From assembly GCA_031216445.1 (NCBI GenBank), contig CM062214.1, positions 23,555,501-23,619,500 on the forward strand: a stretch of DNA of 64,000 nucleotides, written 5' to 3'. Of this stretch, positions 42,501 to 54,873 are shown one piece after another. Within the stretch, counting starts at the first letter, position 1, and the number at the start of each line of letters is the position of its first letter. Under the pieces are notes generated by a model that was not told the origin of the DNA, did no database searches, and saw nothing but the letters and a program-made list of their open reading frames with translations. The position numbers and the translations under genes were made by a program. Source of the stretch: Lateolabrax maculatus (taxonomy: Eukaryota; Chordata; Actinopteri; Acropomatiformes; Lateolabracidae).

Positions 42501-45500
42501 CATAATCCTCACCCAATTAGCAGCTAGTTGTAGCACCTCCTTTTGAGAAACTCTCCTCCTCAGCATCAGCTGGTGGTGTTATGTACACCCTGATGGTTTG
42601 GAATAGGGGAACTGGAGGAGTGGAGGAGGGACGGAAGGGGGTCTCGTTTGGGACCGGGGTGGCGGGGTGTCGACTCTTTTGTTTGAGGCTTGTTAGAGCA
42701 ATGGGGTCTTGGCAATTGGGTGGAGAGCCCCGGTTAAGCCTTGTTACCCTCTGTGAAGCCAGCTCTGAGCTAACAATAGCAGCAATGCTCTAGATATAGA
42801 GGCCAGGACTTTGACAAGTCATCGAAATTGAACCGTATGCAGTGACACTGTGTCCCTGTGAACAGATAAATTAGACTCTTTCCCCAAGCCACGCCATGGA
42901 TTAATTAAGTGCCTTCCTGTGTAAATATCCGCTTATCCATCTATCTTGTCTGTCTTTTTAATTGAGCTATTATGTCTGGCTCATCTGATTAATCTGACGT
43001 GTTTTATTCTTCTTGAGAAAATTGTTCCGCCTCATTTTTAGCTTTGCGATAAACGAATGAATGTATTCATATTTGGCTGGTTGCATTACCCCGAATGCAA
43101 GCAGTTGTGTTTTCCATCTAACACTAAATTGCAGACTAAATTGAAACACTGTTTGTACCCAAAGTTTTGTGTGTTACTCAGGTGATTGATATTTTCAGGA
43201 TGCATGTGATGCCCAGTGTGCTAAGATTGGCGGTAGGTCACCTGACGCGGTGAGACAGGAGGCATGAGGGTCGCAACTGATGTGTGTAAAATATGTCTTT
43301 GAGAGATGTTGGATGTTTCACATACTTGTGAGGTTCATGGAGCTTGTGCAGTCTCTATGGGTGGTGGTTTGGTCGATTGAAGATCCAGATCTGTGTTTTA
43401 AAAGGAGGATGATGTCTGTGTGTCACGTGTATCAGTCATTTGGTAACTCTGTAACTGAAGGCGCTTCATTTATGCGCTCTTGTATCTGCCCACATGTAAT
43501 GCTGAGGCTTGGGCTGCAGCTAACAATCATTTTTATTATCAGTTCATTTGTTGATTGTATTTTGTTTAGTGTATTAAAATATCAGAAGGTGGTGAATAAA
43601 GATTCAGTTTGCACTGATATAAAACAGAAAAAAGCAGCTAGTGATCATATTTAAGAAGCTGGAACCAGCAAGGTATTTTTGCCTGAAAATGACTTGAACA
43701 ATGAATCGATTATGAAAATTGTTGACCATTAACTTTCTGTCAATTGGGTAAATGATTATTTGACTTGTCATTTATCACAGTACTAGATAGACCAACCCAG
43801 AAGTCTTATAATCTCTTGGTACCCATTTTTGTGTGTATTTGTGAAATATTGCATTGATCTATGCTTCTGTCCTCTGACTTTGTGTATATTTCTTCCAGCT
43901 GGAGATGGAGAAGCTTCAGCTCCAGAGTCTGGAGCAGGACCACCGCAAGCTGACGGCGCAGCTGAAGGACGAGCGTGAGAAGAACAAGCACATTGTCATG
44001 ATGTTGGTGCGCGAGTGCAAGCAGCTTGCCACACGGGTGGTGGAGGAGTCGCAGCGCTTCGACGAGCTCCAGGCCCGCCTGGATGAGGAGAGTCGCACCT
44101 CTGGCCGGCTGCAGGAGGAGCTGAGCACAGAGCGGCAGCGTAGCCAACAGATGGAGGCCAAGATGGAAAAGCAGCTGTCGGAGTTTGACACAGAGCGGGA
44201 ACAGCTGCGCGCCAGGCTGGGCCGCGAGGAGGCCGAGAGCCAGAGTCTGCGGCAGCAGGTGGAGCAGCTCAGGACTGAACAGGTTGATGGGAAGGATGGT
44301 GCCGCTGTGGCCCAGCCTGCTGCTGCTGCTGGAGCAGAACCTGCTGCCGCCGCCGCCGCTGCCGCCAGCACACCACCCCAACCTAAAGCTATGACGTCTG
44401 TTTCCGTAGCCACAGAACCCATCAGTTCTCGAACAGCCTCTTGCCAAACGGACCTGCCCCCCGCAGAGGTGGAGGGTCCCAAGAAGACCCCCCTCACTAT
44501 ACCCGTCAAACCAACCCCTGCCAACTATGTGGGCCTGAGTCTGCCAAAGACGACTGGCCGGGGGATCGTCCACAGCAGCTCAGGAGGACTGGCACAGACA
44601 GAGAATGGCTCAGAGGGCCAAGCCCCCCACGGCTTGCCCAGCGGAGTCAGCCCCCGTGTCCAGGCAGCCCGCTACAAGTTCCAGGAACAGGACCAAAATG
44701 GCACGGCATCCCAGAGTCCTCCGGCCCGTGACCTCTCCCCTACCAACCGCGACAACTTTGCCGCGAAGCAGCAAGCACGCCACACCGTCACACAGGTCCT
44801 TTCACGCTTCACCAGCCCTCCAGCAGGAGGTGCCGGAGCCCTGCGTCCAGGCCTGCCCCACTCCGCCTCAGAGGGAGGCCCTTTTCCCGGCCGCCTGAGC
44901 CACCCCATTGGCATCAAGTCGCCCACGGTGGCCAGGATCGACCGGGGAAACCCTCCCCCTATCCCTCCCAAAAAGCCAGGGCTTTCCCAGACCCCCTCTC
45001 CTCCTCACCCACCCATCAAGGTGGTGGGGGACAGCAGCCGCTCCTCTGGGGCCGGGCTGAAACCGGCCACGCCCCAGCTGCCGCCCAAACCTGCCCTGGA
45101 CCTGGTCCCAGCCCTGACGGCCTCTCAGGTGGGTGCCTGCCCCCCCTCCCGCTCGCCGGGGCCTGGCCGGGGCCCTCAGCGGCAGCCGGCAGCAGCATGT
45201 GCAGAGTGCCCCCCCGTCATCAGCCCTGCCACCACTGTCAGTAGCCCCTCCTCCATAAACCCCCTCTCCACCTCCTCTTCCATTAGTACTCCATCCTCCC
45301 GTAGCCCCCGTACCTCAGCAGGCAGCCCCCTGGCAACAGCATCAGGTAAAGGGGCTCCTCCGTGCTCCGTCTCCCTCCAGTTCTCCCCACTGCCTCTTTT
45401 CTTTGACTGTCTTTCCATGGCAATAGCTTAGCGTAGCATAGCACAGGGAAACTGGTCTAACCACAGGAATGCAACGCAGAATAGCACATGGGTCCCTTCA

Positions 45501-46677
45501 GTTTATGTCACCGACTCTGTCCTTCAACCCTAAATTATCTTGCGAGATCCGATGTCGCTCACTGCATTCTCTCTCTACTCATCTCTCTTTCTCTGCCCTT
45601 TAATATGTCCTCCCTCTGGGCACCTTTCATCCCCGATGTTGTCACGTTAGGCCTGCCGGAGTCAGCATACAACAACAGCAGACAGTGACAACATGTCGCT
45701 CGCGTGAGCCTGACTGTTGCTCAGGGACTAGAGGTTAGCCATCCCACAGCAGAGCGAGCACGCCGGGGTGAATTGAGGCGCAGCAGATGTTTCCCCTCGT
45801 GTATTCAGATTGGGTTTGTAGGCCTTCCCACCCAGTAACCCCTGTCCTCTCTGAAGCTGATGCCAGAGGCTGCTCTGTCCTCCCCTTCCCTTTTCCATCC
45901 TCCAGTAGCATGCCATGACCGCTCTTCTACTTCCTGCACTCTTCCTGTTTCAGCTTCTATTAACTCGTCCCACTGGCCTCCTGTCCATTCTGCTTCCAGT
46001 GTCTGTATGTGATTTAGACGTTTTGATATAAATGTCAGCATTTATATTTACCTTGTGATGTGCTATTAACGCTCTGTTTGGGTGTACTGTGTAGTATGAT
46101 TAAATCATAATTCCAGTTTATTACAACTTTGGTCATATTTTCAAAGTTGTGTCCATCATTTCTAGCTGTACTCACTACTCTCACATCTCAGCAAGTCAGT
46201 TCCTGAGATCAGGTGCCATGGCAACATCAACCAGGTGGGGAAAGAAACACGAGCGGTCAGATGGTCAGACAAACCTACTCAGAAGAAAAATGAAAGCCCA
46301 ACAGAAATTATTATCCAAACTGTTGATTGCAAACATCCGATTTTACCTTCCGGCTTAACTGTTGGCTCGTTTTGAACCCGTCATCTGGCTGCTCGTGTTT
46401 CTTGCCCAGTCTGACTTCTTTATAGCGATGTTACTGTGTTCCCAGTCATCCTGTATGAAAGAAATGATGACGACACCTAGAAAAAAACAAGACCCAACCT
46501 GTAATAAAGTGGAATTATCCTTAAATGTACCTGTAAAATGTGACAAAATACATTTCCATTTTTTAAAGTCCCATTTGAAAAATATATACCTGCTCTATCA
46601 CCAAATTCTTTTAAAGAATAAAGACCTAAAATGTCTTAAAAATCTCATCAAGAATGTGGCACTCCATTTTATAGATG

Positions 46678-46728
<51 letters not shown>

Positions 46729-48052
46729 GCTGAAAAAGTCCTCAGATCTGCTGATGTGGCCGTCAATAAAAACATGGGTCATCTGAGAGGAGTGCTGCCC
46801 TCCGAGGGACATTTTAAATGTAAGCCTCTGTAAGACTAAAATAATGACACCTTTGCTACTGCACATCTCAAGTACAAATAGAGGAAAAAGTAGAGCAACT
46901 TTTTCAGATTTCATTGCATTTGATTACATCATCTCCCACTTACAATCTGATAAAGCTGTGGAGTAGTTTGGGGAAATTCTGCTACTTCCCGGACTTATTT
47001 ATCACATTTTAAAGCAGGTCCATAATCTCAGTCTCGGTCTTGTGTCAGCAGCCAGATTTGTTTTTGTATCCTTTGTACTTTTCCTGTTCCCCACCACCAC
47101 CCACTCAGACAGAAAGTGCAACCATAATGGCTGCCATTATTATTATCTGTGTCCTTGAGATTCTCTGCTGCACTTTTTCTTTAGTCTCTTTTCTGTATCT
47201 CTCTTCAGTCTTTGAGGCACATTTCTGCATTGAAAATCTCCATTCTGCTTGTTTCCTAACGCATTTTTGACCTTCCCAGTTCAGAACAGCCATATAAAGC
47301 CTCTAGCCTTTAACATGACACTTCTCAATAGAGCCAAAGCTGTTTAGTTAGTAGTTTTAGTAAAGTTGTGTTGGGTTTAGTAATTAGGTCATCTTTCTGT
47401 TCTTCACTTCATCTGTTTGTCTGTCTGTTGTGCTTAATCATTTAAGTTCATGCTGTATAATTGCACCAGTATCCTTCTAAATAATGTAGGTATTTTTATT
47501 TGTCCACTGTGTGAATATTGAGGGTGAAGGATGGCACTGAAAGATGAATGCCATCCATCATCTCTCCATTAATCTGATGTTATGACAGACTCTTTTGTCC
47601 AGGCTGCAGCACGCTTCACTATTTATTAGAGGGTTCCTGCATTGTGAGAAACCCAGGAAAAGCCTGGGGTAAACTATATGTTTTACCTGGAAAATAAAAC
47701 TTAAAAATAGAAATATGTAGATATAAATTCAAATTCAAATTGAAGTAAAAATTCTGTTGAACAGCTTTTTTACTTCAAATTCAGCACTTGTGCTAATTCA
47801 CATTTAACTGCGTAACAGATAATTGTTTGTCTGTGCAATTTTGTATTAAATACGAATGCCATTTCCTTAAGAGGAGATTTCTATTAACATAAAAACTCTG
47901 CCAGCCCCCCTGATGGGTTAATCTTTACAGGCTTGTGTTTGTTGTGCGACAAAGCATTGTTCAGACAGTTTTTTAATTCCAGTGGTAATCCCAAAGTGTC
48001 CAAAGATACAAAATATGTCAGGCTTAATTTCACAGAAATATATATCGGAATT

Positions 48053-48104
<52 letters not shown>

Positions 48105-51100
48105 ATATTTCTGTTTAATAGCCAGCCGTACAAACATTGCAAGTTCAATGTAAGCAGCATTTTTCTCACACTCAAACTAAACATTTAAAGGACATTTAAG
48201 GAGGTAATCAGGAGGTTTAAGAGGTTAAATAAGAACCTTTTTCAAGATGTTTAAATTGTGCTGGAGTTTGAAGTTTCGGTTGAACAGATATTTCTAGCAG
48301 CAGGTCTGAAGGGAGAGATAATCTCACTGGTTGAGTAAAGTGAGTGGAGCCTGAGCTGGATGAGTTCCAGCTGAGGCTGAAACAAAACCTCAGTATGTCG
48401 CTTAACCTGCCTACCTGTTTTTCCGTAATCCTCCCATAATCCTACTGATTTGTTCATAACATATCTAACCACCGCATGGGATTTAGCCAAGAATAGCTTC
48501 AGGCTACAGCAACAGAAACCAACTGGGTGGCTTCTTTCAGAGCTGTAATATTTGATTTCTGTGCTGCTGTGGTGATTTACAGAAATAAGTGCACCTTCCC
48601 TTAGAAGTTAGCAATTTCCAGGCACAAATATTCAGTCAGGTCAGTTTCCTGCTGAAAGGCAAGTAATAATATAAGTATTTATTTCACAAATAATGTATTT
48701 TACATTTATGTATATTCTGTATCGTTTCGTCTTCAAAGGTATAGGATGTTTACACAGAGTTTTACATCAAACCCAGGACTTGTAGATATTCTTTCCCTCA
48801 TTTAAGTAACATTTCCCCCAAATTCAGCCTGACCCATCGGGTATCTTTGAAACTTTGGGATCTTTGGCTGCACAAAAGGAGCTCTCTGACCCGTTAATAA
48901 GCAGCCGTTCACTGGGGTTAATACGTCTTTCGAAATGTTTATTTAACTCCAATCTCTTACTCTACTCCTGCCTGCTGCTCAGACAAAAGACACTGTACTA
49001 CCGTATGTGCGGAACTGAAATGTGCTCTCTTTCCCCTCCAACCGGTCCGCCTTCTTACACCCTTGTTCTCCCATGCTCAGCACTTCTAGAAGCTTCCTCT
49101 TCCTCCTGCTCTTCCTGCTCCTAGTTTAACCTGTGCCGCTCCTGCTCCTCCTTCCCCCTGCAGGCTGGTGTCCCTCCGTAGTCTCCTCTCTAAGCGGCGG
49201 AGGGCCTGCTGCCCTGGACGGCGGGCGCCCCCTGCTCCCCCAAGCTGCTTCCCAGGGAAATGTCACTTTATTGTCAATGCTGCTTAACCAACCAGACCCG
49301 ACCACCATCACCACTACCACCACTACCACCACCTCAACGTCCACCGACACCACCTTTACCACCAACACCACCTCTACCACCGCCATGGAGAACAAGCCCC
49401 ATCATCTTGACCAAGACCACCACCTCTACCACAACCACAACCAAACCTCTGCCTTGTTTGCTGCTGCTCAGAATGGACACACAGGTAACATTTGATTAAT
49501 AAATACTGGCTGGCTGGTCGACATTTGTGTGGTAAAATGAAGGTACTGCAGGTACTGGCTTTATGATAAAGCTGCCATCTCATTGCCTTCATGCACATGG
49601 GGCTGTGGCTACAACTGAGGACAGTGAAAGCATGTCCTTGGGATTCTTTTTTATGGGAATTTGGTCCATTTAACAAACATTTACATTTCTGATTTACAAT
49701 TTCAGTATTTTTAGACTCAGTATATTTTAATTTGACCACTTTTAGGTGAAAGAAAGAAATGCAATAATGAATAAATTCAGCATTTTCCTATTTAATTCCT
49801 GACATAAAAGAGGGCTTTGGAACTAAATATAAATATAGAACTTCATGTTGGGAAAATGAAGAATTTCAGTCAACATTATGAAGATTTTATTTTTGGTGGC
49901 TGATCAAGATCCTCTTGGAAGTGGGTGTAGTAGAATTCGTGACTTTAAAAAATCATGGCTATGTCCCTGAATGCAAATATTTATGTTAAGTAAGCAATAA
50001 TGTACTTGCAACCTATTTGTGCTTTTGGTCAGTGGTTGGCTGGCTGATTGATTTTAAAGAGTAATCATGTAGGATTGATTGGTATTGATTGATAAAGAGA
50101 GGGTGATACATCAAAATACAAACAAAGGTTTCACACAGGGTTAATTGTTCTATGAGCATGATTGAATGAAATATATGATGCATTCCTTAATGGATCGTAA
50201 CACAGCAACATAATGATTAGACAGTCGATCTGTAAATACATAAATAACATATGGGTGTGTGCATATACACATACAAGCACATTGTGTAGTTTTCCTACTA
50301 TTCAGCATTTTCCTTTTTACTACATATAAAAGGAAAACAAACGACAAGCTTTATATATATAAAATTACTGAATAAGTTCTCTCTGTTACATTCCAATTAA
50401 CTTCGACATGATGAGTTTAAACAGTCACCAGTTATGTTTACAACCTGAACACAACTGCCGTCTGCTGTATGTGATAAACCTTTCCAATGTGGTGTGCTTC
50501 AGTTCAATGTGTGTTTTCACAAACCAGAAGTTCTCTTAGAGGACTTGTGCCTTTATAGGGGCCTCGTGAGATTCAATTATATTGCTTTCACCAACATAAA
50601 CAAAGTGCGTAATAGCTCTTAGAGTTAGATTTAACTGCTGTAAACATATCTGCGTAATGCTTTTCCCTCTTATCAACAACCTTCACAGAGTGGCATTTGA
50701 ATAAGGCCCTAAAGTAGATTCTTTTCTCAGGTGTGACTATGTGGTACTACATGAATATAAAGCAGATTATTGCTGAAAAAGAGCCTCTTGCTCAGTAGAC
50801 CTCCTTTTAAACGAAGAGTAAAAAGAAGGTTTGCATTGATAAGAGACTGGACGCAGTGGTTACACACTGTATGCCTCCACAAAGGAGGTTTTTCTGTTTT
50901 TGTCATTTAGTTGTTGCCCTTTTCCAGAGAGACTCACAGTGAGTGATACATGATGATGTTATCTTGTGAAAGAAACCTTCAGAGGGAACATGACGTAGAT
51001 GTTCCGGATATCAAACCTGTGACATTTCTGTTTTTAAGAGAGGTGGTAACCACAAAACCTCCCTGCCACCTGATTGCTTCTTTTTCTCTCTAAATCTCTG

Positions 51101-54100
51101 CAGAAACATGGTCTGAGATTGTCATTTCAGCTTAATCAAACATAATTTTGCAGATGTTTTTGCCTTAAGTGGAAAGAAAATGAGATGCTAATGCTCAGTT
51201 TGTGATTCAGTTTAAATAAAAAGAGGCCTTCTTTCATGGAGCTTGACTTGTAGTATATGCTTTAGTGAAGAAAATCCAGACCAAGGTTCTGCATCTGATA
51301 AATAGGCATGTTAGGTTAAATACTCAGATTGACTAACGAAAACATGTCCTGGTTCAAGCGATGTAGGTGACAGAGTTTATAAGAAGGTTACAAGCTATGT
51401 AAGCAAACTTTATTTAAATAGCGCTTTTCATTTGAGTTCATATGGTGTCTACCTGATGACTGTAAGTACTAGTCACTCTACTTTTAGCTCAGTTTTGGTC
51501 TCCACCAACTCCTGAGGGAGATATCTGTGTATTTAACAGCTAAATGCTCAACTATTCATCTATCCATTCAGTTGGTTTTTACTGCTTTTTTTCCCGCTGA
51601 ATTCAGCTCCCGTCTGTGGCCAAAAATGCAGTGAGGGTGAGCCAAAACCGTAAAGTTGCTGGCAGAGTCGAGTGATAATTCATCACACAAAGCGCCGCCT
51701 TTCACACACATGCAGTCATGTGATCCACTGTTAATATGAAATTATTGATTATAACAGTTTTATTACAATTCATAGGCACAAACGAGAACAAGACTTAGTT
51801 ATCTCGCATATTTCTTGCAAATCTGCCTGTTCTGGACTTGAAGCATTGGGTTAGTGTGTTTTGACTGTGCCTATGATTTCCTGTGCAGCCTAATAGTATA
51901 AAGCTTAAACTGATTTATAAAGCAAACCCCTAAACACTTCGCATACAGTAGCTTTGCCAAGCAGTTACTTGGATGTGCATTTTGCAGCTCTATGGAGATG
52001 CATTGCGAGGACAAAGACCTGGTGCTGATAAAACACTCTCCATGTGCTGTAATTGTATGAGCTGCAGCTGATCTCATTATGTTGGCTGCCATTAAATGAG
52101 ATGGACTGTCATGTCAGGGCTGTAACCTCAGCACTGATGTCAACTGCATGCTCATTCAGCTGACACACACACAAAATTACCCACAGCAGTGCCATGCATA
52201 CAGTCTCACACACACACACACACACATACACACTCACAGAATATGTAATGCACGTAGACACACACACACACACACACACAGGTCTGTCAGGATTTGCTTC
52301 CCTGCTGAGATGTTTAGTAACACTCTGTCAGTCGAGGAGCGTTGATCCATGAACACGACTAATGCAGCTGAAGGACAGGTGGACCTACACAGAGAGGACA
52401 CACACCCGCGGACAAAAACACACACAGACTTTAATCCTTCTCCCATCAATATTTCCTTGTCCTTTGCTTTTCCCAAGACTTTTCCTTCTCATCGGATCCA
52501 ATCGTCTGAGCTCCATTTACCTCTCCTCCTTCACTTCCTTCATTTCTCAAACCAACAGACTTACATTTTGACGTTTCACCCCCTCGTAGATGGTTGAGTG
52601 TTTGGTGTGAAATGTATTTACCTCAGCAAGGAGAATATCCCCGCTGTTATTACTGAGGCTGGATGCGCCGTTGTTCTGGTGGGCCGTAGTACCTGATGTG
52701 CCGTACAGTTATATATATGTGAAACTATTTTTGTATTGGCTGATGTCACGTGCACTACAGAGAGCTGAAGTCATGCCCTACTTCTGTTCGCTTCTATTCC
52801 ACTTGCTTTTAACGCTCTGTGTCATTTCTCTCAAGAAGGTTTCTTTCATCAGTCTTTCTGAAAAGATGGAACATTTTCCGGGGGATTTCTGTTCATATCC
52901 TAAGATAAATGGGTACCATACTATTGTACTAGAGAGTAAAATTTAGACGTCTTGTCATTTTAACAAAGATAAAAGACCACCCTGTGGCTAAAACTAGTGG
53001 GAAATGTAGCAGTTGAAGACAATTATTGTTGATTCATCTTTTGTTGTTTTATAATGAGGAGGTGCTGAAATGTTGCTATCCAGTTCAGAATTAGATACTT
53101 ATTTATTTCAGAATCCTGAACAGAAAAGGGCCGTACTGTCTTCATCTTTTTGGATAAACCACTGAAAGACACACTTTTATGAGAAAATCATTGTCTGGCT
53201 GAGGCTAGTGGGACAGAAGTTATCTTAACATATGTTTTTACCATTTATAAATGGCAGCATATGCTACGTAGTGATTCATAAAAAGCTTTCATAAATTGTC
53301 TAACACTTATTTTGGAGGTTTTTTCCTACAGTGCCATACTTACTACACTACCTACAGCATCCATGGCAACGTGATAAACTAGTTGCTATGCTCTACTATG
53401 TAGAGTGTATGTTTGTGTTCATTTATCTTGATGTGTTTTAGTTGTTTTTATGATGTTGTAGGCTATAATCTTTGTATTTTGTTGATTCTGCCTGCTCACA
53501 GTTCCAGTAAAGTTTCTCTGTCATTCTCCCTGTCAGAGTGTGTGAAGCTGCTGCTGTCTTCGGAATCACCTGCTGATGTATCCGATGAAGATGGATTCAC
53601 ACCTTTACACTTTGCTGCCGCCCACGGCCACAGCGGGTGAGCTCACATGGGTCTTCCTCTTGTTCTGTAACTCCTCCAGTCCTCTCCTCCCACACACACT
53701 CACTCCACAGTTGTTTTTATTACTGTGATAACATTGACTTCCTGTCATTCCCCAGAAGCTTACCCAGACCACATCCCCAACCCCGTAACTGGCACGTCTT
53801 CGAATTGCTTGTTTTTTTCTGACCAGCTGTCCAAAATACATGTAAGCCTGTATGGGGCGTGTCAATGTGATACCTTTTGGTTAAGGGTTAACAGTATACT
53901 GTTCCTGATTTGTATTTTTGGGACTGGACCTCTCTCTTTTAGTGCACCACACTGGCCCGTGAAGTCAGAGTAAATGTTAGTGAATCTGACATGTGTTTTC
54001 AATTGATAACACACACATTTTGCTGCGGGGCGAGCACAGCTGGAACCTCCCATGTGTGAAATACGACCGCTAGACCAATGCCAGTAACCACCTTGAGTTT

Positions 54101-54489
54101 CGGTGCCAAAAGCAGTGCCGGCATGTCTGCTCGGTCACCACACCGGTATGAGCGGGCGGCTTTGTGGCATACAGTAGAGAGTCAGACAGGTTGAGCTCTG
54201 CGTCACTTGTGAAGCTTTATGGGGTGACTTCCCGTCGCTAAAATAAGCCCAGTTCAGGACTTCGGCTGGGCAGCTGTCATTAATGTTGGCAGCTTGATTT
54301 CAATTCTGCTGATTGGTTAGTTTCTCCTCATCAATCACCAGAGCTTTCATTATTAATTATTAATAATGAGAGAAACATCTGCTCCTACACTGCGTACACA
54401 GTCAGTTCTGATCACACGTATTGATCCTCATGTATCAGCGGGATGAATCCCAAGCTTACAGCCGGAGAGACTCTGTCAACTCTAGTGAG

Positions 54490-54535
<46 letters not shown>

Positions 54536-54842
54536 CCGTGCTTGCCAAAAAACACGATGCCCAGGACCAGCTGGGGAATGTGCAGTGTTGTAATATCTGA
54601 TCACAGTGTTATTTATAGGGTGGGGATATCCAAAAGGCATGCTGACACACACACAGACACGCGCTGAGAGTTTATTTTATGGGGTTAACTGTTTTTTCGG
54701 TGGTCGTGACTCAGTGGTCGTGTTAGCAGACAGGCTCAGTTTTCCTCAGATGATCTGCTCTCTTACTACTGGTGGAGGGCTGATTGATGTCTTCCCCTGT
54801 CTCTGAGCAGGTGCTGCTCGGACTCTGTGTGTGGGTGTGTGG

Positions 54843-54873
<31 letters not shown>

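Larger units (their letters stand above)
37965..43898 (+). other. Intron 3 (5.9 kb)
   Basis: The donor GTAAGA is at 37965 and the acceptor TTCTTCCAG ends at 43898. It holds a reverse dispersed repeat (38691-38873), an (AC)24 run (39492-39539) with GT-rich DNA before it, a 14-nt C run (41030-41043), a repeat-poor block at about 41990-42530 and a GGGCTGCAAC-family copy (43511-43779) just before exon 4. No gene is seen. Confidence 0.8.
45432..49163 (+). other. Intron 4 remainder (3.7 kb)
   Basis: The acceptor CCCCCTGCAG ends at 49163. Contents are an (ATT)n run at 46679-46725, a palindromic (TA)n element at 48052-48105 and otherwise AT-rich DNA. No gene is seen. Confidence 0.75.

Noticed and set aside
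43806..44573. 255-codon open frame on the minus strand over exon 4
   Set aside because: It is the antisense shadow of the GC-rich exon 4, whose + strand frame matches CTTNBP2.
49133..49163. ATG at 49133 as the start of an independent protein over exon 5
   Set aside because: It lies in the intron just before a good CTGCAG acceptor. The sequence homologous to CTTNBP2 begins at the acceptor and phase matches exon 4.
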